Shown here: positions 27,212-35,996 of the stretch, in pieces
Numbering within the stretch: position 1 is the first letter of the stretch
Layout of the letters: every line of letters begins with the position of its first letter
Assembly (NCBI RefSeq): GCF_030151085.1
Contig: NZ_JASLER010000034.1
Location: 54,235-118,234 of the forward strand
Origin: Bacteroides sp.
GTDB lineage: Bacteria > Bacteroidota > Bacteroidia > Bacteroidales > Bacteroidaceae
Length of the DNA stretch: 64,000 nt
Direction: 5' to 3'
Position numbers and translations under genes: made by a program
Notes under the pieces: model-generated
Told to the model about the DNA's origin: nothing
Seen by the model: the letters and a program-made list of their open reading frames with translations, nothing else
The model's database searches: none

Positions 27212-27664
27212 ATGTTTATGAAAAAACTTATTCGCACCACATTATGCTGCCTATTGCTACTATGTAGTACTACTGCCCTATACGCCCAACAGGGGCTACA
27301 GATAGCCACTATATTCCAGAAATACGGCAATCAGAAAGGAGCTACTTATGTAGAACTCTCCAAAATGTTATCGAAAGAATGGGACATAACCCATTACAAA
27401 AGCCTGAAACTGGACAAAGCAGCAAAAGCATTACCGGACATCTATCAATGCCTGGAAGCTGATAAACAAAACGCAAAGAAAATAAAAGAAGTAATAACTA
27501 ACGGTGAAATACAGTCCGGTTATTATCAACTTCCGGCGCTCAAAGGAAATATCAACCGATTTATCCTTTTCCGTAATGGCAAGAAAGGAGACGCAACACT
27601 TATCTATATCGAAGGCGAGATAGACAGTGATGATCTTGTCACCCTGATGTTCAGTAAAGAATAA
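27212..27664 (+). CDS. Secreted protein of unknown function (DUF6108/DUF4252-like)
   Basis: About 150 residues. The ATG at 27212 is preferred over the upstream in-frame ATG at 27188 because it follows AAAGGA (27197-27202) at good spacing and gives a clean signal peptide (K-K-L-I-R-T-T-L-C-C-L-L-L-L, ending L-Y-A-Q). The mature domain of ~120 residues ends D-D-L-V-T-L-M-F-S-K-E. Small secreted domains of this kind commonly follow sigma/anti-sigma pairs in Bacteroidota. No biochemical role is known to me. Confidence 0.68.
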   Translation: MFMKKLIRTTLCCLLLLCSTTALYAQQGLQIATIFQKYGNQKGATYVELSKMLSKEWDITHYKSLKLDKAAKALPDIYQCLEADKQNAKKIKEVITNGEIQSGYYQLPALKGNINRFILFRNGKKGDATLIYIEGEIDSDDLVTLMFSKE

Positions 27665-27714
27665 AATTCCTGAACTATATAAAGTAGTCTATTATCAATT
27701 AAACAAATAAAGTT

Positions 27715-28593
27715 ATGAAACACATGTTTTTATTATTTCTCCTCATGACTTCTCTATCAGTCATGGCTCAAGAAAGTATTCCACAAGACACGACCATCTA
27801 TCTGAATGGACGAAAAATGATTATCCGGGAAAACAATGGAAAGATCAAAGTGAAAATGTATGAAGCAAAAACAGAAAACGACACCATTGAGAATGCCCAA
27901 GTCTTTGAAGGTGTCTATCTGGATGGGCGCAGCATTGAGCGCACTACCACAGTTTCCGTCCCCTTTGTGAAGAAAAAAAAAGGATTCTATTCTTTCGACC
28001 CGCATTATCCTGCTATCTATTTCGGTTTTAATAAATTAGGCGGACAAGCATTTCGCTATTCAGCAGAAGTACCGCAAATCGGAACTAAATCATGGGAATG
28101 GGGCATCAATCCTTTCTCAGGAGGTATAGCCATCACAAGAGACAATCACTGGGGAATAACCTCTGCATTAGGACTTGCACGCATGGTTTACAAATTGGAT
28201 AACAACTATGGCTTTGAGAAGATTGACGGTATCACAGTTTGTCAACCGGCAGCAGAAGGAATTGAATATAAAAAAAGCTGGTTGAGATACTGGGCATTCC
28301 GAGTACCCGTTAGTTTGGAATGGCAAACAAAGTTTGGTAGCAGTCGTGCCTTTATTACTGCTGGTGTAGAAGCAGAATGGCGTGTTGGTATTAAATCACG
28401 AGCAAAATATGATGGTGACAAGCATACCCTTAGTAGTAATCTGAATGCAAATCCATTAGGACTTAACATGCTGCTGCAAGCCGGCTATGGTAGCTTTGCA
28501 TTTAACGCCCGTTTCGCACTCACTCCGTTATTTGAAAAGAATAAAGGACCTGAACTATATCCTGCATCATTAGGTATTGGATGGTATTGGTAA
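27715..28593 (+). CDS. Secreted protein, probable small outer-membrane beta-barrel
   Basis: A 292-residue protein with a signal peptide (M-K-H-M-F-L-L-F-L-L-M-T-S-L, ending V-M-A-Q). The mature part has an N-terminal charged region with T-I-Y-L-N-G-R-K-M-I-I. After about residue 95 there are amphipathic strands (Y-W-A-F-R-V-P-V-S-L-E-W; S-F-A-F-N-A-R-F-A-L) and an aromatic C-terminus, I-G-W-Y-W. The pattern suggests an outer-membrane barrel or envelope protein. It is the last gene of the sigma-factor cluster, 50 bases after its predecessor. Confidence 0.65.
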   Translation: MKHMFLLFLLMTSLSVMAQESIPQDTTIYLNGRKMIIRENNGKIKVKMYEAKTENDTIENAQVFEGVYLDGRSIERTTTVSVPFVKKKKGFYSFDPHYPAIYFGFNKLGGQAFRYSAEVPQIGTKSWEWGINPFSGGIAITRDNHWGITSALGLARMVYKLDNNYGFEKIDGITVCQPAAEGIEYKKSWLRYWAFRVPVSLEWQTKFGSSRAFITAGVEAEWRVGIKSRAKYDGDKHTLSSNLNANPLGLNMLLQAGYGSFAFNARFALTPLFEKNKGPELYPASLGIGWYW

Positions 28594-28622
28594 TTTACCA
28601 ATCATTTAAATCATATAAACTT

Positions 28623-28682
28623 ATACCCCTTTCGTATCTCTGTATTCCCAAATTCATAAGGGATAGAGAACGAAAGGGGTAT
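28623..28682. terminator. Bidirectional terminator between convergent genes
   Basis: ATACCCCTTTCGT (28623-28635) pairs perfectly with ACGAAAGGGGTAT (28670-28682), with a further partial stem inside. It lies between the convergent barrel genes, with T-rich ends on both strands. Confidence 0.8.
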
Positions 28683-28716
28683 TTCTTAAAAATTATTTGC
28701 AATAAAAGAAGTTTTG

Positions 28717-30288
28717 TTAGAAACGTACACCTAATGTTAGTAAAACCTGACTACGAGTATTAGTAACCTTAGTCACCGCCGGTCTTTCATTAGAGAATGC
28801 AAAAGGATAAAAATCTGCTTTCTGAGTAGAATACTTATAGGCTAAATCGGCATAGAACAATGAACCTCTATAACCAATACCCAATGTATAATTACTCAAT
28901 GACTTAGCATTAGCAAAATCAGTATCCGTATTAATTGAATTCTCAGGAAGTACTTTTACAGCATCATCCTTATAGGCTGTAGAAGAATAATTGTAACCTA
29001 GACGAAAAGCAAACTGAGGGATTACCTTATACTCCGCTCCTAAACGGAAAGTATGCATTCCTTTTAGAGTCTGCTTCACTTGATTACTTTCAAAATCTAT
29101 CTGCCCACCTTCAGGATAGTAAAATTTCATAGAAGACATATCTTCATACTCATATTCGGCACCCAAAGCCAAACTACTCCCCACGGTGTAACCCAAGCTA
29201 ACATTATACTTCCACGGGGTATTCAAATCAAATTCGCGCTTCATATCATTGTCATACAATTGATAATAAGTGTCGGCCTTATAATGTTCCTGAGTTTCTT
29301 GTCCAGTTTCAAGATCTGTATACCAAAGATTTGACTGCAACACAGCACTGGTTCTATAGGTCAGACTATAAAAAGTCGGAGTATGAATAGCTAATCCAAA
29401 ACGTAGCGGAGAGTCTTCAAAAGGACGGGCAATTATACCTAATTTAGCATTCCAGCCTATACCTTTAATACTATTCTCACTAGTAAGACTATAATCATCG
29501 TCATTTCCCAAATCTTCTGCATAAAAATAAGATTTATGGTAGTTTACGTCGGATGCACCTAAAGTAAAGCCAATGTAAACACGATCTTGAATATTGAAAG
29601 ATACATTAAAATCATAATTATCAATACCTCCACGTTCTACACCACGATAATTAACATAAGGCTTAGTAGGATAATTAACAAAAGGCGAGTTATCATCACC
29701 CATCTCTATTAGTCCTGTATCAAAACCGAGAGCAGCTAACCAACCTACACGTTCATCATCATAAGGGTTAAGATCTTTATCTACTATTTCAGCAAGATCT
29801 GTACCACCAAAAAACATATTATTCGCTTGATTTACCATCAAATCCGTTTGCGAGAATCCCATTTGTCCCGCCATTGTAGTGGTGCGATTAAAAGTTTTTG
29901 CCTTTCGATAATTAAAACCGAAATTTACATAACGCAACGCTGTCTGATTACCAATCTTTGTAGAAATTACAATACCAGCATTATCAAGATTCCAACGGTT
30001 CCGGTTTGAATTGAAGGTTTGTCCACCTATCTTGCTATCAACGCCTATACTTGAATAGCCAAAGGTAAGCATTGCATCATTGCTACGATAAATTCCTATA
30101 CCTGCAGGATTTGTACCCATGGTAGAAATATCTCCGCCTAATGCTCCCATAGCTCCACCCATTCCCACAAAGCGAGCTGTACCATTCAGGTCAGTTGTTG
30201 CAATATTGCCGGCATCGTATGCCGATTGCGCCCCTACACTTACACTTGCAAGCACAGCAAGGGCTATCAATGTTATTTTCTTTCTCAT
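28717..30288 (-). CDS. OmpP1/FadL-family outer-membrane transport protein
   Basis: A 523-residue outer-membrane barrel with a signal peptide (K-K-I-T-L-I-A-L-A-V-L-A, cleavage near V-G-A-Q). The following N-terminal hatch-like segment (T-A-R-F-V-G-M-G-G-A-M-G-A-L-G-G-D and N-P-A-G-I-G) is typical of OmpP1/FadL/TodX homologues in Bacteroidales, often labelled hemin receptor. The C-terminus (L-L-T-L-G-V-R-F) ends in Phe as expected for barrel insertion. Hydrophobic-compound uptake is the family role; the real substrate is unknown. Confidence 0.85.
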   Translation of the reverse strand: MRKKITLIALAVLASVSVGAQSAYDAGNIATTDLNGTARFVGMGGAMGALGGDISTMGTNPAGIGIYRSNDAMLTFGYSSIGVDSKIGGQTFNSNRNRWNLDNAGIVISTKIGNQTALRYVNFGFNYRKAKTFNRTTTMAGQMGFSQTDLMVNQANNMFFGGTDLAEIVDKDLNPYDDERVGWLAALGFDTGLIEMGDDNSPFVNYPTKPYVNYRGVERGGIDNYDFNVSFNIQDRVYIGFTLGASDVNYHKSYFYAEDLGNDDDYSLTSENSIKGIGWNAKLGIIARPFEDSPLRFGLAIHTPTFYSLTYRTSAVLQSNLWYTDLETGQETQEHYKADTYYQLYDNDMKREFDLNTPWKYNVSLGYTVGSSLALGAEYEYEDMSSMKFYYPEGGQIDFESNQVKQTLKGMHTFRLGAEYKVIPQFAFRLGYNYSSTAYKDDAVKVLPENSINTDTDFANAKSLSNYTLGIGYRGSLFYADLAYKYSTQKADFYPFAFSNERPAVTKVTNTRSQVLLTLGVRF

Positions 30289-30318
30289 AATTTGACCTTT
30301 TTAGTTAAATATATACCA

Positions 30319-31695
30319 TCATCTTCTGCGGGAAGAACCACCGCCTCCACCACCACTGGAACGGCTTGATCCACCACCGGAAGAGCTACCACCGGAAGAC
30401 CGTGTACTACTGCCGGAAGAGAAACTTGAAGAAGAACGAGTATTAGTGCTACTATTATTATTATATGAACGTCTGCTACCTTCGTTAGAATAGCTACGTG
30501 AAGGTGTGGCTGACGAACCTCTGTTGTAAGTAGAAGCGGAACTCCTGCGAGTAGAAGTACCAGTAGGTGAAGTAGAAGAAGAACCTGTTCTAACTCCACT
30601 GCTACGACGAACACCTTCTACAGTACCGTTATTATAAGAACTGCTACGTGTACTACTCGGGCGAGTATATGTCGAACGGCGGGTAGAAGATGCATCCGTA
30701 CGGGTTGATACTCCAGAACGTGTTGAAGCAGAACGTGTACCTACCACGCGGCGAGTTGTTTCACCCGAACTACGACGTACAGTTGTACCTGAATTACCTA
30801 CAGAGCTACGGCGTACAGTTTGTCCACCATTCACAGCACTACCCGAAGAACGGCGAGTTGTACTACCTACACTGTTCCGAGTTGAATAAGATGGTCCTGT
30901 AGAACGACGATTGGTATAAACGCTACCGCGTCCCCAGTTACTACCGCCTCCCCAGTGTCCACCACCAGGATACCATCCGCTACCGGGATAGTGGTGATGA
31001 TGATGGTGTCCCCATCCATACCAGCCACCGCCGTACCAGCCGCCCCAACCGAAGCCCCAGCTAGGACCATACCAGTTGTTCCAACCATATCCATAATTAG
31101 GATAGCCACCCCATCCGTAGGAGTTATAACGCCAATCCCACCATAAACGATTGCTAAACGTTGGGAATGCATAAGCATACATACCGTCGCTATATACGTT
31201 CCAGTCCCAAGAGTTCAGACCATAAACAACATCCCAATAAAGCGGGCTGCTGATACTGATGGCATAACGTGGATTACGAAAACGAATAATACGGGTAGCA
31301 TATTCGTAATCGTCCTGTGAACCATCAAATTGACCATTCACCCATTCACCATCCAGACCGGGTTCGGATTTCTCTTCAATATATAACGTATCATCTTCCA
31401 TGACAAAATCATTATCACGGGAGTCGAAACGACGATTATATTCGTCTATATCACGAGTATTTCCTTTACGGTCTTTCACTACAACGGTCGTGTTACCCAC
31501 TGATGAAGTAACAACTGTTGTTGACGGTCTATTTGACTTCACCACGACTTCTTCTACCGCAGTCTTTTTCTTCTCCTGCTTCACTTCCTCCTTCTTTTTG
31601 GAAGGCACGTAGTAAAGGTCGTCATCCACACTCTGTGCCGAAAGTGTCCACGGAAGGCACAAGGCGAAAAGCGATAAAAAAACAATCTTTTTCAT
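30319..31695 (-). CDS. Secreted low-complexity protein: Gly/Trp/Tyr-rich centre, Ser/Arg/Thr-rich tail
   Basis: A 458-residue secreted protein starting at ATG 31695 (K-K-I-V-F-L-S-L-F-A; signal ends L-S-A-Q). Residues about 20-190 form a normal-looking charged domain. Then comes a segment of Gly, Trp, Tyr and Asn (G-W-G-G-Y, N-Y-G-Y-G-W) with a natural run of six histidines. The last ~190 residues are almost wholly Ser, Arg, Thr and Gly (repeated R-R-S-S), strongly basic and probably disordered. I do not recognise a family. It is 30 bases upstream of the FadL-type barrel gene on the same strand, so the two may share a transcript. Metal or surface-polymer binding is speculation. Confidence 0.75.
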   Translation of the reverse strand: MKKIVFLSLFALCLPWTLSAQSVDDDLYYVPSKKKEEVKQEKKKTAVEEVVVKSNRPSTTVVTSSVGNTTVVVKDRKGNTRDIDEYNRRFDSRDNDFVMEDDTLYIEEKSEPGLDGEWVNGQFDGSQDDYEYATRIIRFRNPRYAISISSPLYWDVVYGLNSWDWNVYSDGMYAYAFPTFSNRLWWDWRYNSYGWGGYPNYGYGWNNWYGPSWGFGWGGWYGGGWYGWGHHHHHHYPGSGWYPGGGHWGGGSNWGRGSVYTNRRSTGPSYSTRNSVGSTTRRSSGSAVNGGQTVRRSSVGNSGTTVRRSSGETTRRVVGTRSASTRSGVSTRTDASSTRRSTYTRPSSTRSSSYNNGTVEGVRRSSGVRTGSSSTSPTGTSTRRSSASTYNRGSSATPSRSYSNEGSRRSYNNNSSTNTRSSSSFSSGSSTRSSGGSSSGGGSSRSSGGGGGGSSRRR

Positions 31696-31867
31696 ATTCG
31701 TTGAGTTTATGTGTTTACAACTATGTATTTTCCTACGCCACAAAGATAACGCCGTAATTTACTCCATCGAACAGATTTTCCCGATAGATTTGTAGGGAAT
31801 CCCCTAAATACACTACCTTTAAATAAAGTAGGCTGCATTTCAGAAATGCAATTTCAAGTAAACTTGA

Positions 31868-31897
31868 TTGTATTCCTCTCAATTTGCACTACCTTTG
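31868..31897 (+). promoter_or_regulatory. Promoter of prmA
   Basis: -7 box TACCTTTG at 31890-31897, with TTG at 31868-31870, 19 bases upstream. A ~75-base leader follows. It contains a small hairpin TTGCCG-CCTA-CGGTAA with one G-U pair. Confidence 0.6.
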
Positions 31898-31977
31898 TAC
31901 GCAATTAAACAAATATACGCAGAAATAGGTTTGCCGCCTACGGTAAGCATCTGCATTTAACAAACAATCATATTCCA

Positions 31978-32823
31978 ATGAAATATTTAGAATTTACCTT
32001 CCGTACTACTCCTTGTACTGAGATCGCAAACGACGTACTTTCCGCTGTTCTAGGCGAAGTAGGTTTTGAAAGTTTTGTTGAACAAGCTGATGGAATATCC
32101 GCCTATATACAAACGAACTTATACAAGGAATCAGCTTTAAAAGAAGCTCTTGCCGACTTCCCGTTACCTGATACGAAAATAGAATACAATTATCAGGAAG
32201 CAGAAGACAAAGACTGGAATGAAGAATGGGAAAAGAATTTCTTCCAGCCCATCGTCATCGGTGACCGTTGTGTGATTCACAGTACCTTTCACAAAGATGT
32301 ACCCCATGCTAAATACGATATTGTAATCAATCCACAAATGGCGTTTGGAACAGGTCATCATGAGACAACCAGCCTTATCATCAGCGAACTATTGGATAGT
32401 GACCTTCAAGGGAAATCACTTCTCGACATGGGCTGCGGGACTTCTATTCTCGCTATCCTTGCCCGTATGCGCGGAGCTGCTCCCTGTACGGCTATCGACA
32501 TAGACGAATGGTGCGTACGCAATTCTATCGAGAACATAAAACTGAACAATGTTGACAATATAGCTGTTTCGCAAGGAGATGCTTCGTCATTGGAAGGAAA
32601 AGGTCCATTCGATATAGTGATTGCCAATATTAACCGTAATATACTATTGAATGACATGAAGCAGTATATACGTTGTATGCACCCGGGTTCAGAGCTTTAT
32701 ATGAGCGGTTTCTATGTAGATGATATCCCCGTTATTCTGGCAGAAGCCGAACGCAACGGATTACAATTTGTACATCATCAGGAAAAGAACCGCTGGGCAG
32801 CAGTTAAACTACTCGTCCCTTAA
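31978..32823 (+). CDS. prmA: Ribosomal protein L11 methyltransferase
   Basis: A 281-residue class I SAM methyltransferase that trimethylates ribosomal protein L11. The N-terminal substrate-binding domain (about 1-110) is followed by the Rossmann domain with motif I L-L-D-M-G-C-G-T-S-I-L-A. PrmA signatures N-P-Q-M-A-F-G-T-G-H-H-E-T-T and A-N-I-N-R-N-I-L are both present. It is a single gene with its own promoter, convergent with the GH25 lysozyme gene across a tandem-repeat array. Confidence 0.93.
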   Translation: MKYLEFTFRTTPCTEIANDVLSAVLGEVGFESFVEQADGISAYIQTNLYKESALKEALADFPLPDTKIEYNYQEAEDKDWNEEWEKNFFQPIVIGDRCVIHSTFHKDVPHAKYDIVINPQMAFGTGHHETTSLIISELLDSDLQGKSLLDMGCGTSILAILARMRGAAPCTAIDIDEWCVRNSIENIKLNNVDNIAVSQGDASSLEGKGPFDIVIANINRNILLNDMKQYIRCMHPGSELYMSGFYVDDIPVILAEAERNGLQFVHHQEKNRWAAVKLLVP

Positions 32824-32858
32824 TGCCTCCACCGGTAAATCATTAGAAGAAGACATCA

Positions 32859-32990
32859 GTTACCTCATAGCATCACACTCTTTACACTATGGAGTAAAGG
32901 TGTTTACACTACTAGGTAACGACCGTTACATTACGAGGTAAAGGTCGTTACATTATGAGGTAATGGCATTTACATTAGTATGTAATAGAT
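32859..32990. repeat. Six tandem 22-bp degenerate dyad units (TTAC-N8-GTAA)
   Basis: Six consecutive 22-base units start at 32859, 32881, 32903, 32925, 32947 and 32969. Units 2-6 each contain TTAC, eight bases, then GTAA at the same offset (a 16-bp dyad plus a 6-base spacer). Unit 1 keeps only the TTAC half. The period is about two helical turns, so the dyads would lie on one face of the DNA. The array sits between the convergent stops of prmA and the lysozyme gene. No protein-coding frame is supported. Confidence 0.85.
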
Positions 32991-33091
32991 ATGTAAATAG
33001 AACACATTGATAATTAGACATATCGCATATCAATTCTCATTATAAGAAAACACAATAATGACTATTTGTGCTGGCAGTGCTGGCAAAATAA

Positions 33092-33946
33092 TTATTTTTG
33101 CAGAGTGAGTGCCTGCAATTCTTCTAATGTGCCGTTGAATACATTCAAGTCGACTTCTTTCTCAATGCCGGGCACATTACCTACATCGGTATGCTGCCAG
33201 AAGTGCCATTTGTTTTCGTATTTCACGGAATCTACGTAGTAATGGGCTATCCAATAAGGATATTTGCTGAAAATAGAGTCGCTAAGGTAGCGCAATTTGA
33301 ATTTATAAGAAGTATAAAGGATAGGTTTCACCCCATAATGAGCCTCTACCCTATCAAGCCATGTCTTAACGGCTATTTTTAATTCCTTATCTGATTTCTT
33401 ACCGGTGGTTTCTACATCGAGCACCGGAGGCAGATCACCTTTAGCAAGCTGTACCGTACGGATAAAGAAATCGGCTTGCTTGCGTGCATCAGTTTTAGGA
33501 ATAAAATAATGGTAAGCACCGCGGATAAAACCATGCTTGCGTGCCTGACCAAAGTTTTGTGAAAATGTATCATCTCCATGATCACCGCCTTCGGTAGCTT
33601 TCATAAAGATAAAGTGAAGAGGAAATCGGACATCTTTATTGTTTGCCAGCTTTTCCCAGTCAATGTCTCCCTGATAGTGGGATACATCTAGGCCATGTAT
33701 ATCATACTCCGTAGGCATACATACACCATAACCTTTCTCACCATGACAAGGTTTCCAGCGATAAGCGTACGGACGGATGAAGAACCAATAAAATCCGGCC
33801 GAAAAAACAAGAACGATACAGATAGCCAAGATATTGCGCAACCACGTGGGCATGGTGTGCACTTTCTTATTCTTCTTGTTTCGTGTAGAAGGAGTGCGAC
33901 GAACAGCAGATTTACGACGGGTATTTGTATGGGGTTTAGCAGGCAT
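33092..33946 (-). CDS. GH25 lysozyme, membrane anchored
   Basis: A 284-residue glycoside hydrolase family 25 (Chalaropsis-type) muramidase. A basic N-terminal tail (R-R-K-S-A-V-R-R) and one transmembrane helix (about residues 36-57) anchor it, with the catalytic domain in the periplasm. Family motifs are G-L-D-V-S-H-Y-Q-G-D-I-D-W, F-I-F-M-K-A-T-E-G, G-A-Y-H-Y-F and P-P-V-L-D-V-E-T, which include the expected acidic catalytic residues. It cleaves peptidoglycan. Because it is anchored rather than secreted, a cell-wall remodelling role is likelier than attack on other cells. Confidence 0.9.
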   Translation of the reverse strand: MPAKPHTNTRRKSAVRRTPSTRNKKNKKVHTMPTWLRNILAICIVLVFSAGFYWFFIRPYAYRWKPCHGEKGYGVCMPTEYDIHGLDVSHYQGDIDWEKLANNKDVRFPLHFIFMKATEGGDHGDDTFSQNFGQARKHGFIRGAYHYFIPKTDARKQADFFIRTVQLAKGDLPPVLDVETTGKKSDKELKIAVKTWLDRVEAHYGVKPILYTSYKFKLRYLSDSIFSKYPYWIAHYYVDSVKYENKWHFWQHTDVGNVPGIEKEVDLNVFNGTLEELQALTLQK

Positions 33947-33969
33947 ATAAGCGTATAGTTAAAAGAAGA

Positions 33970-34025
33970 ACACAAATTACGCAAATTACACAAAATAGAA
34001 TTTGCGTAATTCAGGTAATTTGTGT
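33970..34025. terminator. Inverted repeat downstream of the PPi-phosphofructokinase gene
   Basis: ACACAAATTACGCAAATT (33970-33987) matches the reverse complement of AATTTGCGTAATT (33999-34011) plus AATTTGTGT (34017-34025), interrupted by a 5-base spacer. It forms a long A/T-rich hairpin in the 105-base gap after the phosphofructokinase stop, read on the minus strand. Confidence 0.5.
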
Positions 34026-34051
34026 CCTATATCTACAATTGGTTACAAGAT

Positions 34052-35698
34052 TTACTTACCTTGTTCCAATTGCAAAGTCTTAGTCGGCTGGTCACAAACT
34101 TCTGTAGGACCGAAGTACTGGATAGGACCCGGATATACATAGTCTGTTTTCATAGCCCAACATTCACGTTTTGCTGCGAATGTTTTGAAAGGAGCACCAT
34201 CCAGTTTCACCAAAGCTTTCTGGATAACCGGTTTCATTTCGCCGTGACGACGTTCCATGTTCATCATCATTGTGATGGGCACACCGCCAGCAATCCATTC
34301 GGCAGCAGGAGCAGTGGTATTGCGTACAGAAGACATATAACCAGTCTTGCCGTTAGCAATCAACATAGATGCTGTGAATCCCAGTGAGTAGCAGTAGTCA
34401 GCATCGTAGTTTGACGGAGCTGCACAACGTCCTTCGTAACCGAAGAAGTGGTGCTGAGCTGCAAACTTACCGGTGAACTTACCGTCTTCTTTCCATTGAG
34501 CCAACTTCGTACCTACCATTTCTGAAAGCAACTTTTCAGTTTCGATCAATGATACCTGTACGTTTCCGTGCGGGTCACGATCCAATGACAACTGACGAGC
34601 TACTGTCTCGGGCAAACTTGCATAAATTGCAGAGTTTTCCGGAGAGAGTTTACGGATGATATAGTCACGTTGGTGTGATTTCTTGATTTGAGCAAATTCT
34701 TCTGCGTTAGCAGCAAGGAAGTCGTTCAACTCAGAAATCAGACGCTTCATGGCAGGAATAAATTCTACCAGACCTTCGGGGATAAGAACTGTACCAAAGT
34801 TGTTGCCTTCAGCAGCACGATTGGCTACACACTGAGCGATGTAAGTTACTACATCATCCAAAGACATATCCTTTGATTCAACTTCTTCAGAGATGATACA
34901 TACGTTAGGTTGTACCTGCAAAGCACATTCCAGTGCGATGTGAGAAGCCGAACGACCCATCAATTTGATGAAGTGCCAGTATTTGCGGGCAGAGTTACAG
35001 TCGCGTTGGATATTACCGATTACTTCAGAGTAAACCTTACAAGCGGTATCGAAACCGAAAGAAGTCTCGATCATTTCGTTCTTCAAGTCACCGTCGATAG
35101 TCTTCGGACAACCGATCACCTGTACGCCGGCGTTGATAGCTGCATAGTATTCAGCCAATACACAAGCATTCGTGTTAGAGTCATCACCACCGATAATTAC
35201 CAATGCAGAGATACCCAATTGGTTAAGGATTTCAAGACCTTTGTCGAACTGTTCTTTTGTTTCCAGCTTTGTACGTCCTGAACCGATGATATCGAAACCA
35301 CCAGTGTTACGATATTCATCAATGATATCAGAAGTCAATTCCATGTAGTTGTGGTCAACCAAGCCACCAGGGCCAAGGATGAAACCAAACAGTTTGCTAT
35401 CTGCATTCAGCTTCTTGATACCATCAAAAAGACCTGAAATCACATTATGTCCACCCGGTGCTTGTCCTCCTGAAAGGATTACACCTACATTGATAGCAGG
35501 ACAATTCACATTCTCGTCTGTAGCTTCGAACTTAATCAAAGGCATACCGTACGTATTAGGGAAAAGTTTCTGAATCGCTTCCTGGTCAGCAACAGATTGA
35601 GTAGCAGCGCCGATAGTGGCTTTTACGTTTGCTTTCAATGCTGCGGGAAGTTTGGGCTGATAAGCAGCCCTTGCAATTTGCAATGCACTTTTAGTCAT
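34052..35698 (-). CDS. pfp: Pyrophosphate-dependent 6-phosphofructokinase
   Basis: A 548-residue long-form phosphofructokinase that uses PPi instead of ATP to make fructose 1,6-bisphosphate, reversibly. Signatures are G-V-I-L-S-G-G-Q-A-P-G-G-H-N, the I-I-G-G-D-D-S-N-T-N segment (the second Asp of G-G-D-D marks PPi use), and P-K-T-I-D-G-D-L-K-N. The length matches the plant-type/bacterial long PFP class rather than the ~320-residue ATP-PFK. It is a single-gene unit and a key glycolytic step for a fermenting Bacteroides. Confidence 0.95.
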   Translation of the reverse strand: MTKSALQIARAAYQPKLPAALKANVKATIGAATQSVADQEAIQKLFPNTYGMPLIKFEATDENVNCPAINVGVILSGGQAPGGHNVISGLFDGIKKLNADSKLFGFILGPGGLVDHNYMELTSDIIDEYRNTGGFDIIGSGRTKLETKEQFDKGLEILNQLGISALVIIGGDDSNTNACVLAEYYAAINAGVQVIGCPKTIDGDLKNEMIETSFGFDTACKVYSEVIGNIQRDCNSARKYWHFIKLMGRSASHIALECALQVQPNVCIISEEVESKDMSLDDVVTYIAQCVANRAAEGNNFGTVLIPEGLVEFIPAMKRLISELNDFLAANAEEFAQIKKSHQRDYIIRKLSPENSAIYASLPETVARQLSLDRDPHGNVQVSLIETEKLLSEMVGTKLAQWKEDGKFTGKFAAQHHFFGYEGRCAAPSNYDADYCYSLGFTASMLIANGKTGYMSSVRNTTAPAAEWIAGGVPITMMMNMERRHGEMKPVIQKALVKLDGAPFKTFAAKRECWAMKTDYVYPGPIQYFGPTEVCDQPTKTLQLEQGK

Positions 35699-35996
35699 TT
35701 CTCTTAAATATTTAAAGATGTTAGTAAAGTTCCTTCTAAAAAGCGTCGCAAATTTCGTCTTTTTTCAGAAGATATGCAAACAGGAACAGTGAAATAATAT
35801 GAGAAATGGTAATTTATCACTTTTCTGCAAAAAAAATAAGAGATAAAGTATGGTAACCTAATTTTTTGCACTATCTTTGTAGCAGAGTTTGGATTACGTA
35901 TTTTTATCGCATAGTTCTTCTTATTATAAAGCAGGTCCTTTACAAGAAATTACCTCCTCACTCCAACATTAATATTTATTTAAATAAAAAGTAAAA
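35699..35996. other. Divergent intergenic region between pfp and the RRM gene
   Basis: This 298-base A/T-rich region holds the leaders of both divergent genes. A perfect -7 box TATCTTTG is at 35872-35879 (plus strand, for the RRM gene), giving it a ~110-base leader. No convincing TAnnTTTG box is seen for pfp on the minus strand. No coding frame of note is present. Confidence 0.6.
35872..35879 (+). promoter_or_regulatory. -7 box of the RRM protein gene
   Basis: Perfect TATCTTTG, 117 bases upstream of the ATG. A clear -33 element is not seen. The long leader leaves room for post-transcriptional autoregulation, which is common for RNA-binding proteins but not shown here. Confidence 0.55.

Noticed and set aside
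30285..30614. 109-residue valine/leucine-rich frame on the minus strand
   Set aside because: It is a shifted reading of the Ser/Arg/Gly repeats of the 30319-31695 gene. The apparent hydrophobicity is an artefact of the repeat codons.
32859..32990. Possible CRISPR array
   Set aside because: Contiguous degenerate 22-bp units with 6-base spacers and no cas genes; a tandem dyad repeat fits better.
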